A stretch of 64,000 nucleotides of DNA from Physcia stellaris (taxonomy: Eukaryota; Ascomycota; Lecanoromycetes; Caliciales; Physciaceae): assembly GCA_018902385.1 (NCBI GenBank), contig JABSSW010000002.1:558001-622000 (forward strand). The letters are read 5' to 3'. Position 1 is the stretch's first letter; the number at the start of each line of letters is the position of its first letter. A model generated the notes under the pieces. The model was given only the letters and a program-made list of their open reading frames with translations, ran no database searches and was not told the origin of the DNA. A program made the position numbers and the translations under genes. Below are positions 11,867 through 24,403 of the stretch, in pieces.

Positions 11867-12767
11867 GAACTGATCACAAGAGGGTATCTTGGAACGTCGA
11901 GGTCACGTTTCGATCATGGAATCTCCACCCCCGACATTCGTGCCGTCGACGTATTAACACCCATTGATGTTGAACCTTCTCACTCTCTGCACCAAGATCG
12001 CATCAATTCCCAACTGTCAATGCTGTGAGAAGCTGATGATACGATGTCGTGTACGGGTACAGTGGATCTTCCTTTTTTTCATGATATCGTCTTGTGCTTT
12101 GCCTGCTTTTGCCTGCCTCGATTCGACTAAGCTGTATCCTATATACTCAACTTTCCTATAAATTCCCTCACCTGATCAAGGCAAGAAACTGAGAACTCCA
12201 ACGAAAACCAGTATCGAGAAGTCCATGTATTATGTGCCAAAATCAAAGAAGCATCAGCTATTCGAAGCTGTACCTCAGCGTTCGTTCTCTCTCTCTCCGA
12301 AAAGGTTTAAACCCTTGAAATATTTCAATTCACTTTTCTCTCTCATTCTCAATCACCCGCCTGACTTGCCCGTTTAAAATCCTGCAATCTGGCCACGAGA
12401 TATATAAGTATAAGTCTAGTAGGCTATATCTCACTCCGTACTATGCGCTCATTCGTTGGACATATCAACATCGACTTACACACTTTTTCACGTCATCATA
12501 TCGTACCTGTAGGGTAAGTCGATTTGAGATTATCGCTCTACGCAGGGAAACTTTTTCAATGAAAAACAAATGGAATACTTTGAAGGTCTTCTTCCAAAGG
12601 CTACTTTTGATAAGTCAATGTAGCCGTGGTAGTACAGATGAGCTTTTTGATGATTCAAGAAGGACTTAATCGTGGTTCAACGGCATATTCCGGGTTCATC
12701 GGCTGATGGCTCCATGCTGGCGTGGCTTGGCACACGGTCAATTGAGATGAACTGTGCAGCCCTCACG
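11867..12767. other. Intergenic region upstream of the 12.8-kb gene
   Basis: I see no gene. A CT-rich tract (tctctctctccg near 12,288 and ttttctctctcattctc near 12,335) lies about 430-480 bp before the next start codon. Such tracts are common in ascomycete promoters. There is no further support. Confidence 0.35.
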
Positions 12768-13739
12768 ATGAGCTCCGCATCAAGAATAACCATGTCGTAA
12801 GTCCGCTTCATCGCTGAGAATGTTGGATGTCCCAATTGACGCCTCGCAGTTTACGGTGGACGGAGAGTTGTGCCCGTTTGGGCGATAACGACGCAGACCT
12901 CAAATTCGAAGCAAGCTATCAATTGATTGCACCAGAGACGGAAGCTCCTAAACCAGAGACACCTCCGCCCCCACCGAGTCTACAAGAGCTGGACCGTGAG
13001 TATTCCCTGCCAATGTCATTCCTTAAAGATATCATAGCTCTTGTCCCTTATTTGACAGTCCAACCTTTGTGCTCTATTTTGTCTTGAGTTAAGAGCCATG
13101 CGGGTATCAAAGCTCGACCTTGAACATTGTCAGCAATGACTAGCGTTTGATTGCACGATCTATCAATATGGGAATGAAAAATTAAAAAATTGGAGCTCAC
13201 GCTGAAAATGTGCTAGAACTCCTCCTACCGACCAAACCTCCCTCCTCGCCTGGCGTCGCCCCCTCGCCGGCCTTTGAAGAGTTACCGATCTCTAAAACGG
13301 TAGATGCTGGCATTACGCCGCACCAGAGGAAGCCTTTGGCTCCTCTGAATAATACGCCCTCGAAGAAGGTATGTTTTCACAAGCAATTGAGTGCTACTTC
13401 CGGGGTGTAATCTGGGATTTTCCCTGTAAAACATACCGGGAAAACGCTATGTTGTCTTGCATATGGAATAGAAACACCTTTCCCTTTATATGTTGAAGGA
13501 ACCAAAGCACAGCTCAAAGTCTACGGAAGAGCGGAATTTCTGACATTGCGTTTGTATAGAGGAAGAGGAAGAGGACGTACGTCGTCTTGGATACAGAAGA
13601 CGAGTCCGAGGACGTAGACGAGGAGAAAGAGAAGGAGAAGGAGAATGCGCCCTCAGGGCATGGTTTGCCCATGAGGAAGACGAGGAGGAGGTATATGGTC
13701 TTGGATACAGAGGACGAGGACGAGGACGAGCAGACATGA
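12768..13739 (+). CDS. Unrecognised 168-aa protein with acidic repeated tail, four exons
   Basis: Proposed exons are 12768-12796, 12850-12995, 13217-13368 and 13560-13739. Phases agree at all three junctions (507 nt). Donors are GTAAGT, GTGAGT and GTATGT. A CTGAC branch-like site lies 15-20 nt before the last acceptor. The protein is short and low-complexity. A Pro-rich stretch (PKPETPPPPP) is followed by a Lys/Arg cluster where exon 3 meets exon 4 (KKRKRKRTY). The tail carries a duplicated unit, TYVVLDTEDESED and RYMVLDTEDEDED, separated by a Lys/Glu run. The basic-plus-acidic composition suggests a nuclear protein, by inference only. I do not recognise the family. The start ATG is the first in frame, and an upstream exon cannot be excluded. 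Confidence 0.5.
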
Positions 13740-14842
13740 AAAACCAAAAACAAAAAAAATTGCTTCGCTTAGGGTGAGCCCCTGCCGTTGCTTTTGCTCC
13801 CACCCCACGGGGGCCTTGAGCGCGCGTGGGGAGGGGGTGAAAGCGACGCAGGGGTTGACTGCTGGCACATCTCAAAGGCAAGATCATTTCATACGATAAC
13901 TGGGAAATTTGACTAACCGATTCTAGCAGCTTTTGCCACTCGGTCGAACGTCTGATGACTGAACCTCCATCCTCTTCAGCCATCTCGCAAACGGAGAGTG
14001 TAATTGCAGTCTAAGGGTAGGAGTTTATCAATCCGCATTGCTACTAATGAGTTTACTGATAGATGCATCACAGTCTGATAGTTTACTGGAGGGCGTGATC
14101 TTCGGAGACTTGTCTTGACACCCGACCCGAAGTGGCACGAGAATCCGTCCATGGAAAGCATTACAAACGAATCCCACCCATCATCGCGTTTCCAGCATGA
14201 CAAACACTGATCTTCCCGCAATATTATGCCCGACAACGCCAGCTCTCTAAGCTACACAGAATAGAGGAAACAAACCGCAACAGTATGCGAACAAGTATGA
14301 CTGCCGGCATTTCGGACCCAATGTTTGACGACAGTTGTTCATAAACTGGGGCGGTTTGATACCTGGAACAAATCACAATCATTTTTTGGGATACCACACT
14401 GGATGGGTCACGAAGCTATACCGTTGGGGAAGAGGAGACGAAGGTGGCGTTGAGAAGAAACACAGTGTCACAGTAAACTCACAATGAATGCATCGTAACA
14501 TGCATTAGGCAACGAAGCAAGCAATCTCGATGAACCAATAAGAAGATGAGGACATCATGCTCTGCTGATCAATTTTCGGGCTGCCCTGATCACGGGTGGA
14601 TCGTGATTGGAAATTACCGAGTCACACATTAATTCACAACGTTCTCCACAGTGAGTCTCCACAGTAAGTCAGCACATGTCTTGCCCGCAGCTTTTAAAGC
14701 CAGTCCACCCCCACTATTCTCTCTTTCTACAACTGCCCGCTTCTAAATCTTCAGCTATCAGAATTGTCGAGTTCTCTCTGCATTATAATTCCATATCATC
14801 ATTCTGTCTCATCAGCATACTGCTCCCCAGTCAAGCCAAGCC
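13740..14842. other. Intergenic, no supported gene
   Basis: A GC-rich patch lies at about 13,790-13,860. Minus-strand open frames at 13486-13983 and 13976-14236 have low-complexity or featureless translations. The first overlaps the acidic exon of the plus-strand gene and is best read as its shadow. Confidence 0.35.
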
Positions 14843-17130
14843 ATGCCTCCACAGCCTGGTTTTTATCAAGACCCTTGGCCATGTAGGATCATCGCCGTAT
14901 GTACTCCTCTAAGCCACTCCTGCCTTACCTTATCGGAGCAAGTATCGGCCGAGGCTCCCAAGACCTGTCATTCACAGATACTCCACGTACATTGATGCTG
15001 ACTCTACCGTTTGCTTAGAATTTTACACCGATGACCAATACGGATCGGCGTTTAGCGGTCACCAGGGGAGAGGAGGGGGTCATGTAAGACATACACTCCC
15101 GTGCTCACCACCCTTAAGCAGCATAGTGACTCCGAAATCTACATAGCTGGCAGTGGGAGAATGCTCAGTGCTTAGTGGATATAGATCGTGCCAGTCCGAG
15201 ACGCAAAGGCTGGGTCCCTGATGGCTTCGTTCAATGGGGCAGCGTCACTAGAGGAGCACCGATCACGGTACAGGATAGTCTTCCTCTACCAGCCCCAGTC
15301 CATGTATCTATAAGCACCCAGGACTCACCCCTCAAGAGGACGCTGCTTGCACTAAATGAAACCCTGGGAAGGCTATCTACTACCGATGAGACGGTGGGGC
15401 ATGTACTTGGCAAGCACAAATACTTGTTTAACGGTTCGGCTGCCTGCAACGCCTTGACCGAGCATGTTCTAAGCGGTATACCGGCATCCTTGGCTCCTTC
15501 CTTCCTACAAGGTACATTTACCGTCCAGGACCTTCTCAACGCCCCAGAGATTACGGGAGAGACCAGTGGATCTGGCATCTATGTTCAATTATACGAGATG
15601 CCAAACACCCAGCGCAATGTTCTCCGTATTGGATCAACCAATAATTTTTGGCGTCGTGCGAAGGATCACCGTAGGGAAACTAACAACGTTGAAAACACAA
15701 GTAAGTGCTTTGCTTCTACCGTATGCTCTGTCCCTGTGCTAATCTGAGTAGCTTTGCATTATAGGCTAGCAAGACGAGCCACGAGAAGTCGTATGGCAAT
15801 CCTATGTAGGCTTCCAGATAACGACGACATATTGAAAGCGGTCGAGAATCTCTTGATCATGCTGTGCTGGTCGTACTATGAAAAAGTAACGAAGGAACAA
15901 TCTGGAGAACCTGATATTGTCGCCTGGGCCGTTAATTCGATCAATGCAGCACTACTTACAGGCATTGCTCGTCCTGTGTTTCAACAGACGAACTGGGTAC
16001 CAGCTTGTCCGAGATTGAATCTACAAGGTATTAATATCACCTCACCCTTTAATGAAGTGGATAGTAGGGAACAATCCGTGTGGGTTCGACAGGATGGTCC
16101 CGGTTATGTTACTTTTAGGCGTTCGGACTCTCGGATTACTAAATATACGAGAAATGAAATGATTATCAATTGCGGTGGGGCACGTAAGAAAATGGCTTGG
16201 CTTCTTAATGTCCCATGCAAGAAGATCAATAAGCATGGTTACAACCTTGAAGATGGTAGCATTGTCAGTGTCGTCGTTGAGATAGCCACCGACGGCCGCG
16301 TACACAAGCGACAATACGGGCGTTTGCCACTCGTTGGTCGATTCTCTGATTGGCAGCAATGCCTCGGCTTCGCCGTCCGTATCGAGTGGATGACCTCTAC
16401 CGGACTAAAATGCCACTACGTGCAGAAACATTGTGATCGATTTGAGCATGGGAATATCCCGTCGTCTTACCTGGAAACCTCAAGTCTTGTGGCTGCGTTC
16501 AAGGGTAATGCTTACAACTGTACAACTGACTGGAGAAAGCACTTCACGTACACACCGTTCCGAGTTGTCAAGCTTAGCTTTGACAATTTGAGCCGAACTC
16601 TCAAGGTAGAGCAACTTGTGAGCTTTCCGAATGTCCAAGAACCCACCCTGGTCTCCACGGCGCAAATCGGCGACATTCTTAGATCGAAGGGCCTTGTTGT
16701 CAGTAAAGGCAAACCTGCCAACTTCAGACAGCAGACAAATAGCACGCAACGTTTCCGTTGCGACTCGTGTATAGCGGTTGGTGTTTCCCTGTATCATTAA
16801 GTCCTCGACGTTTGCTGACATGTGTTACTCTAGGACAACGATCCATGCAAATGGGACAAAACGGACGAGCCAACCATGTCATGCAATTACTGCAGTCAAT
16901 GGGGTCGGCCCTGTACGTGGTCTCCAGATGTCCCGAAGAAGGGTTGGCGTCATCCAGCCGCGCTATATGTGTCCAAGCCTCCTATGCATTATAATGTCTT
17001 TGATGCGCCGCCACGAACGTACCAACGCCTGGATGCTCAAGGTCTCATCGTCAGTACCGATGAGTATGCGAATTCTGGTGAGGGAACTGAAGAAGAGGAA
17101 GAGGAAGAATCAGATGAAGGCAGTGAGTGA
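14843..17130 (+). CDS. GIY-YIG nuclease-like protein with C-terminal Zn2Cys6 cluster, 664 aa
   Basis: Exons are 14843-14896, 15019-15083, 15147-15700, 15752-16776 and 16834-17130. All phases agree (1,995 nt). Two introns carry a CTGAC branch site. Residues about 183-214 form a GIY-YIG core: GIY at 183-185, RIGST at 200-204, then an Arg/His pair ending at His214. Homing endonucleases, UvrC and other DNA-cleaving enzymes share this fold. The central 300 residues are unrecognised. Near the C-terminus, Cys561, 564, 571, 583, 586 and 593 give C-x2-C-x6-C-x11-C-x2-C-x6-C, the spacing of the fungal Zn(II)2Cys6 DNA-binding cluster. This spacing holds only across the fourth splice junction. A Glu-rich tail follows. 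Zn2Cys6 clusters usually sit near the N-terminus of transcription factors, so this C-terminal position behind a nuclease-like domain is unusual. DNA cutting or binding is inferred. Confidence 0.7.
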
Positions 17131-17317
17131 TGTTAGCCAGCTAGTGGGGAGAGCCGGAGATGCTTGTGGCTCATCATGTAACATACCCGGGGACAAATTG
17201 TAGTCATGCCCAAGACATATCACTTTTCGGAAGACGAGCCGCTTCTCCATCTACAATATTATTAATTGACTCATCTATTCATTGGGATGTAGGATTGACC
17301 GGGCGGCGTGGTGCTCG

Positions 17318-19680
17318 TCAACGTATATCACAAGAACGGAGAACTTCAAGCAGCGTTGCTGTTAAGGGAAGATATAAAGCTTCCAAGTTGACTTGAATTG
17401 GAATGACCCGATTTGCAGGGCGATTGGTATATATATTGCCAATCGCAGAGAGGATATGTGTGAAATATCTAAATGGCACTCTACATGGCATCAATGAGGC
17501 TGGGTACCAAAGAATGAGAATCCGCTTCCCCTGCTCGATGCCCTCAAGCCCCTTTCCCTCGCTCACTAATTTTGCACCCTCCTCCTTCAACTTGAACTTT
17601 TGGATTTTGCCACTCGCGGTTTTCGGGAAGCCGTCAGTCCAGAAGACGTATTTCGGCACCAGGTGATGACTCAAATTCTTTCTCACCCAGTCCCTCACCT
17701 GAGCAGCTGTGACTCCATCCTTTTCGCCCGTGACCGGAACAACAAAAGCAGCGACCACCTCACCATACTTCTCGTCCGGTAGGCCAACCACACTAACTTC
17801 TCTCACCCCGGGGTTTGCCAAGAGACAGTTCTCCACCTCCAGCGGATGAATATTCTCTCCACCTTTTATGATGATGTCCTTGATCCGTCCCGTGATCTTC
17901 ACATATCCCTCTGTATCCATCTCCGCCTCGTCACCAGTATGCATCCATACTTTGCCCTCTTTGTCACGCAGCATGACCTCAGCAGTGCGCTCGGGTGCGC
18001 CCCAATATTCTTTCATAACGAGGTAGCCATGCACTGCAAGCTCTCCTCTCTGGCTAGTGGGAAGAATTCTGCTTCGGTCCTGAGGATCGACGACTTTGGC
18101 TTCGACGTGCGGAAGCAATCGGCCTACACTATTAATGCGTTTCTCGAGAGGATCGTCAGTTGTAGTCATTGCGGACACGGGTGATGTCTCAGTCATCCCA
18201 TAGCAAATTGTCAGCTCCGTCAAATTCAAAATCTTGTGCAGTTTCCGCATCAGTTCTGCGGGGATGCTGCTACCGGCTGCGATACCTGTTCGAAGATGCT
18301 GGAATCCTTCGTAGGGTACCGTACCATTCCGAAGCAGTTCCAGCTCAGCGATGAACATTGTGGGTACACCGTACAAAGCCGTGCATCGCTCCTCCTGTAC
18401 CGCTCTGAGCGTAGCGTAGGGGTCGAATGCTTCGGAAGGAAAGACTATGCAAGAGCCATGAGTCGCCGATGCCATGTAGCCTAGGATGCAGCCAAAGCAG
18501 TGGAACAAAGGAGGTGGACAGCAGATGATGTCCTTCGTAGTAAGGAGCATACGGTCACCGATGCTGGCGCCATTATTGAGAATTGAGCGATGGGAGAGGC
18601 ACGCTGCTTTAGGGGTAGAAGTGGTACCTGAGGTAAATTGAATATTGACGATATCGGAGGGATGAAGACCTTGGTCAGGAAGACAATTGCCAGTTCCACC
18701 ATCTTCAACGAGACTCTCATAGCTCACTGTCGCCTTGAATAGAGAGGATTCCACGCGACCAAAGGAGTTGTCAACCGTGATGATCTGCGTTAAAGAGGGT
18801 ACTACCTCAGACTCGCATGTGGAGGATCCAAGATCGGAAATTAGTTGTTTCAAGATGGGAACGTTTGAACGCGGGTTCTTTCTCGGTAAATTGGTCTCGG
18901 TCCCAATGATTAGATGGGATACCTCTAGGTGGGCAAGTGCTGCAATGACTTGCTGGACATTAAATGCAGGATTAAGTGGGACCTTGACAAGTGTGAGCGC
19001 AGAATGACAGGTTGACTGGGCTTTTACAGGGAAGCGGAGGGTAGCAAAACAAAAACATGAGAAGGTGCGTCATGGTCAAAGCATAGAACGGATGTAGGGG
19101 ATAATCGCGGAGCTTTCTTCCCTTCACACTCCGATGCTGTGGATCTCTCCTACCAGAATAGCACCAAGCTTAAAGATGGCATAGGTAGCCTTTCAGACAT
19201 CAGCTCTGCGCATGTCCGTACCCTTGATCTACCTCCGCTCAAGCCTTGGGGTTCATACTACGGCATACTCGATGTTGTTCCCCAACGAGACCGCTACCCT
19301 GTCTCCTTTCTTCACGCCTTTATTGATTAGGCCTCTTGCTAGAGCATTGCTCTGTATGTCCAAGGCTTCGTAGGAAAGACGCGTTCGCTGGTGACGAGAG
19401 GCGACTCTGAGAAGGTCTCAATTGGCGTACCCGGAAATTTGCAGACTGTTGCGAAGCTCACGCTATAGAATCGCCGTGATTGGACACGACAGAGGCAAAA
19501 TGTTGCCCCACAGTTTGCTCCAAAAGTGGAGGCTGTCATGGTAAGTCATTGTTGGTGTGGATGAGAATACTGCGGTACCTCTGGAGGCCCTTTAGAATAA
19601 GACTCAGTCAGAAGACTGCGCAACTGCCATCGCTTGCTCGGCCCCAAGATGACCGGCAAGGCTCTTACAGCGCGTCTCAT
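17318..19680 (-). CDS. Mitochondrial ACSF2-type medium-chain acyl-CoA ligase (AMP-forming), 673 aa
   Basis: Exons on the minus strand are 19680-19579, 19532-19462, 19406-19259, 19189-19154 and 18982-17318, with phases consistent throughout. The enzyme would activate a fatty or other carboxylic acid to acyl-CoA through an acyl-adenylate. ANL-superfamily motifs are present: P-loop TSGTTSTPK (236-244), YGMTETSP (380-387), HTGD (467-470), GRIKD (484-488), and the catalytic lysine in PKTASGK (Lys578). The first 25 residues are rich in Arg (MRRAVRALPVILG) with no acid, typical of a mitochondrial presequence. After the usual end of the family there are about 67 extra residues. The relic at 11.7 kb has a stop at the equivalent place, so this copy may have lost its original stop, or a last intron is missed. 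It lies head-to-tail with the sterol-transfer gene. Confidence 0.85.
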
Positions 19681-20073
19681 AGTCTGCCGACATGAGAGTG
19701 ACGTGCGAATAATCGAAATGGACGAACAGCCTAGATGTGGGAGTTCAGTTCCAGTTCAGCAAGCTCGATCACGCTAAGCAGCCGACCTATCAACTCTGAC
19801 CCCAACTCTTGATGGCGTTGGGCAAATGGAAGGTTAACAGCTTGTTGGATTGGTACTAGTCAATAGACATAAGTCGAAATCTTAACCATCAAATTCCACG
19901 ATTAGAAAGTTGCATGGTGTTGAAGGCTGCAGGGTCTCTTGGAAGGAGTCCTCCGTTGATACTCAATTATGTAGATTATACTGTTGCATGCTAACTGTGC
20001 GTTACACTATGCTAATTGAACAGGATGGGTATCAAGTACATGATCGCTTTTCATGCATTTTGGTCGTCAATCG
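19681..20073. other. Intergenic spacer between two minus-strand genes
   Basis: These 393 bp hold the 5' region of the acyl-CoA ligase and the 3' end of the sterol-transfer gene. No separate gene is visible. Confidence 0.4.
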
Positions 20074-23000
20074 CTAAAGAGCTTCTGGTTGTACTCTTGC
20101 TCCTTGTCCGTCTCCTACTGCTTCCTCGGAATCTTGCGCCAGAGGCGGCGGTGTCTTCCCAGCATTTTCCTGGCGTTTCCTTTGCACTGCTCCTTTGAGA
20201 TCCCTTAATCTCTCTTCCGTCACTCTGATCGCATGGTCGACTTCCCTCTCCTTCATCGACCCCACAGCAAGCCTAGCCTGCTTACTTTGCCCTTTGATCG
20301 ACTTTTCCCTCACAGTACGGGCTTTCTTCACAGCCTCCTGGTCCAGGTTGCTTGAGGATGCAGGATATGCGATCCCTTCCATACCAATACGCTGCTCGAG
20401 CCAGTCCCATAAATCGCTTTCTTCTTTGCGCCATATCTCCTCATAGGCCGCGATGCGTTCCGGACTTGATAATGGAAATCCCACTTGACCCCTCGCTGGA
20501 GCCGTGGGCCCACGGTACCATGATATGACAATGAAGAGTAAGAGGATGCCAATGACAATGTTGGCACTGACGAAAGGCTTAAAGATGTCAACAATAGGCC
20601 CCAATAGTCCGTGCAGGGGTTCAAATAATCCCCAGCTGTCGGCCTGTGCCTGTGCTGAGGGGTCCGTTGCCTTTTCGCCTGCGGTTTTCTTAAAGACCTC
20701 AACTCCGCCTTTTGCTCGCTTGCCTTTAGTCTTTGCTTTTGAGCCCACCGTGCCTGCGCGCGCTCTCGATGTGACGCCTGCTTTGAGCGCTTTGACTAGG
20801 TCGTTCGCGTGCGTTGACTGTCCGTCGTTTGCGCCTTTCTCGATGGGTCCTGAAACAAGATTTAGTGAAGGACATGAATCGGAGGATCCGTTGACTTACC
20901 TTTGAGCCAGCTTTTGCCCGACCACTCGATCGTGCAGCTCATAAGGATTCTCGTTGAATTACCAGAGGCCCACATCAAGCAGCATCTGGTCTTTACGATG
21001 AAAACATTGCCGCTGGGTACATCGGGAGTTTGTGTACTGGAAGTGATCGATACGGCTTTTTCAAGATCTATTGCGTCGAGAGTCTCCGTGACGATACACT
21101 TCGTCTGTTTAGGACCGATGGAGGCGTACAGTGGCTTGATATACGAGTAAGTGCGTGACTTGTTCTCCTCGGATAACCCCTTCTTATCATCTTCCATTTG
21201 AAGATCCATGACCTTCATTTCATCTATGAGCCATTTGCTCATAAAGCCGCCAGATGCAGGCCCAAAAGTCATTGAGAAGACCTTCCCAAGAGGAGCCGGC
21301 ACAACATCATCCTTGAGCACCTTCTCGTAGTGGGTATCAGCGTCGCCGCATTCCGTCGGTGCGTGTGTTGCAGGGCCTGGGAAATCCACGCTTGCAGCAG
21401 TAGCAGCAGCGGCGGCCTTTTCACCAGCTTTACCCTCGCTTAACGTAGGTACTCCACCAGCCGCTTGTCCAATGCCAATTCCCATCGCTGATGCTTTACG
21501 ACTTGCAGTCTTTTGTACGGGATCACCAGCTTCACTTGTAGGAGCTTCACCATCTGCTGCGTCGATCACGCTTCCATCTCCTTCATCGTCGTCCTCTTCA
21601 TCGGCATTTCCCTCCTCCTCTTCCTCTGATATCTCAGTGCCATCATCACTGGCACTTGGGTCCGCCTTCTCAGTCTTATCACCAGTACCGCCTGCGTCAA
21701 GCTTCGCACCATTCAGCGTACTCTTCAGGTTGGGGTGAATCAATTTCCAGAGACCAATTATTAGATCGTAGGTTGCCTCGCGGCTTAGAAGACTCCGAAA
21801 GGTGTGTCTTGCATGAAGAGTTTGTATCGCGATTGCATTGGGGATAATCATTGCCGTATTCTCCTTCTCAACTGAAACAACTTCGTCGAAGCTGATGATC
21901 AGTGTTGTTACCCAGCCGAGAATGTTACTGGAGAAGCAAATATGACCTTCCGAGACGTATATCCTACCAGCTAGTATTATTTCACGTTGCAATGCACAAC
22001 TGTAGTCCTCAATGAGGAAGTCATCATCTGGAACGCTACGGAATAGCTGATGGAAATCGCGATTGCGCTTCTTGTTCGCCACATTGAAGCCCGAGAGCTT
22101 CTGCGTACTTGCTGATGCTGCAGGATTAGTCAGTGCACTGTGCCCGGCTCCAATGCCAGCGGCGATGGTATTACCTGTCCCTGCGGTAGCTGCAGAGCTA
22201 TTGCGCTTCCTTCGAGTGACAGCACCCACTCTACTGCGAACACTTCCGCTCCTTTTGAAAGCAGAGCCAGGCTCATTCTCGAGGACACTACCATTTGGCG
22301 TCGTCTTCTCGGTGAAAGATCGTGGTCTGATTACAGAAGCGTTGTCTTCAGCAACAGGCGTTGGGGTGAAATCGTCCGCTACTTCACTGTATGCTGCAGA
22401 GACCGCTCGTGCAGCTGACGCGTCCTCGACTCTCGCTGCCGCCTCATCTCTATGTACCGAGTTTTCATCGACCAACGGAAAAGTACCTGTAGAATTTGCA
22501 GTGGCTGGCGTGTCCAAAGCGATGCCCAAATGACTCAGGCTCAAGTCACCTGATCCTAGTGTATCGATAGCCAACGGCTTCTTTTCATCCACCGACTGTC
22601 CCTCGCTGTCGGTATTTGTATTCGAGGGCGTCAGGGTCTCCCCACTACCTTCATCGGTGTTTTGCGCCGAGCTACGCGGTCGCGGTGGGTTATTCGCTAT
22701 AGTATTTGTAAAGGTACTAGCAGCGTTCTGTGCTGCAGTAAAAACCGATGAGAAGAATCCACCTGCGCCGCCAGGAGAGCCGGAAGCTGCAGGAGTGCGA
22801 CCTCCAGGCGTCCTTGCCTCTTCGACCATTGGTGTCAGAGGAGCGGACATCGTATTAGATAATTTACTTGGCGCATGCGTCGCTGAGTCAGACCGAATCC
22901 TTCGATGAGATATCATATTTCCAGAAGCCGAAGTAACTGTATTCGCATTTGTGCCTGCTGATGATGGTTTCTTCGTGGGACTCCTTTGACTATCCGGTCG

Positions 23001-24403
23001 GGCTTCTGTTGGTGTTGGAGGAGTAGTAGTCAGGACAGGAGCCTCACTGACCGTACTGGTGAAGGATTTCGGTGAAGACGTAACAATAGCAGGAAGACTT
23101 TGTATGCTTTGATTTGGGCTTCGAAGACTCTGTTGCGCATATGATGCGTCAGAATCGATGTCGGAAGGTTTAGATCCTTTGCGGAAACTCAAGCTATTCC
23201 GTTTCTCACTCTTAAACATTGCGCTGAGACCGTTTCCCGATCCATTAGACATTGCTGATTCGCGGTCTGGACTGTCGGTAGTGCTTGTATCTTTCTTTCG
23301 CGATCCCGTAGAAAAAACATCTTTGAACTTCGTGCCTGGTGAAATCCCACGACCGTCTCTTGAGCGGCTTCGCGTAGAAGACCTTTCTGCCTGCTCATTG
23401 CCCAACGTGGCAGCATGACGGGGCGCCAGATTTGAGGTTCCCGGTACCTGATTATCCCAAGGGATTGTACTGGATTTCTGTAGTGATGTTGCTGCCTCGT
23501 CTACGGCTGGGCCGTCGGTGTCCGAACGATCCGCAGTGTTTGAGGTCTTGATCAGAGGCGACGACGCAGTAAGGTATCCAATATGTGATTGGTGGCTGAC
23601 GAGCGGAGGGGGAGAACTTAAAGGTCTATTTGAACGAGGCGCAGTCAGCAACGTTTTCTTTGTTTATCGGCTATGAGACTAGCGGCCTTCATAATTCGCT
23701 GCTACCATAATCGTCGAAGAGGTGATTCGGATGGCAGAGGGCCTAAAGGTTTGGTAGCATCTCAAGTCTGCTAATTTTTAGGCCACGAAACGTTGGCAGC
23801 TGAAAGGTGCAGAGGCAGCTCAATTTGTCACACGACAAATCGTAAGACATGCGGCGGGACTGGTCCAAAATCTTGGCGCTGCGTCCACGGTCCATTCACA
23901 TGTCGAAGGATTCTTCTGCAAAAGAAAGATTGAACTTACGATTCTGCATCTGAATCCACAGTGATGAGGCTGCTGGCTTCGTCTCCCAGAGTGCTGTGGC
24001 TGTGATTGACCGCTGCAGGACTTAGAGATGCGGCTGTTGCAGGCTGCTCGCTAGTGCGTCGACCTCTACCCTCCTCTTCTTCTAGGTCTTGTTCTTCAGC
24101 TAGCTCGGCCGCTTCTTGCCGCTTCTTCTTCCTTTTCTTATGACCTGGAATCAATTTCGCCAATTTGGCCCGGCTCGATCCATCATCCAAGCTCGACTGT
24201 CTGCTCTTGTCGACTGAAGAATCAATTGAATTCCGAACCCCTGTGCCATTACCCTCGCTGCTATCTTCGGTTCCGGCGACAGAGACCTTTGAGGCGTTGT
24301 TATTACGGTCTCGGCGAGTTTTAGACAGGACACTCTTCAAGCGGTTGCCAGGGTTTGCTCTGGTGGATGGATTGGGAGAAACTTCGGCCGCCTGGCTCTC
24401 CAT
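20074..24403 (-). CDS. Lam/Ysp2-type sterol-transfer protein (GRAM, VASt, membrane anchor), 1,321 aa
   Basis: Exons are 24403-23940, 23625-20900 and 20849-20074, with phases consistent (3,966 nt). The 50-nt second intron is clear; the first is longer (314 nt), with a CTGAC site 18 nt before its acceptor. A long disordered Ser/Thr-rich N-terminus with a basic patch (HKKRKKKRQE) precedes a GRAM domain at about 676-789 (FHQLFRSVPDDDFLIEDYSC). An acidic linker and a VASt (StART-like) domain follow at about 907-1064. One hydrophobic membrane segment lies near 1160-1180 (IVIGILLLFIVISW), and a charged coiled tail ends the protein. In yeast, Lam/Ysp2 proteins are ER-anchored at contact sites with the plasma membrane and move ergosterol. 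The domain order and size fit that family well. The start codon is 487 bp from the divergent MIT-domain gene. Confidence 0.88.

Noticed and set aside
13486-13983. A 165-codon minus-strand frame rich in Ser/Pro/Arg
   Set aside because: It is antisense to the acidic repeat exon of the plus-strand gene, and its composition mirrors that exon.
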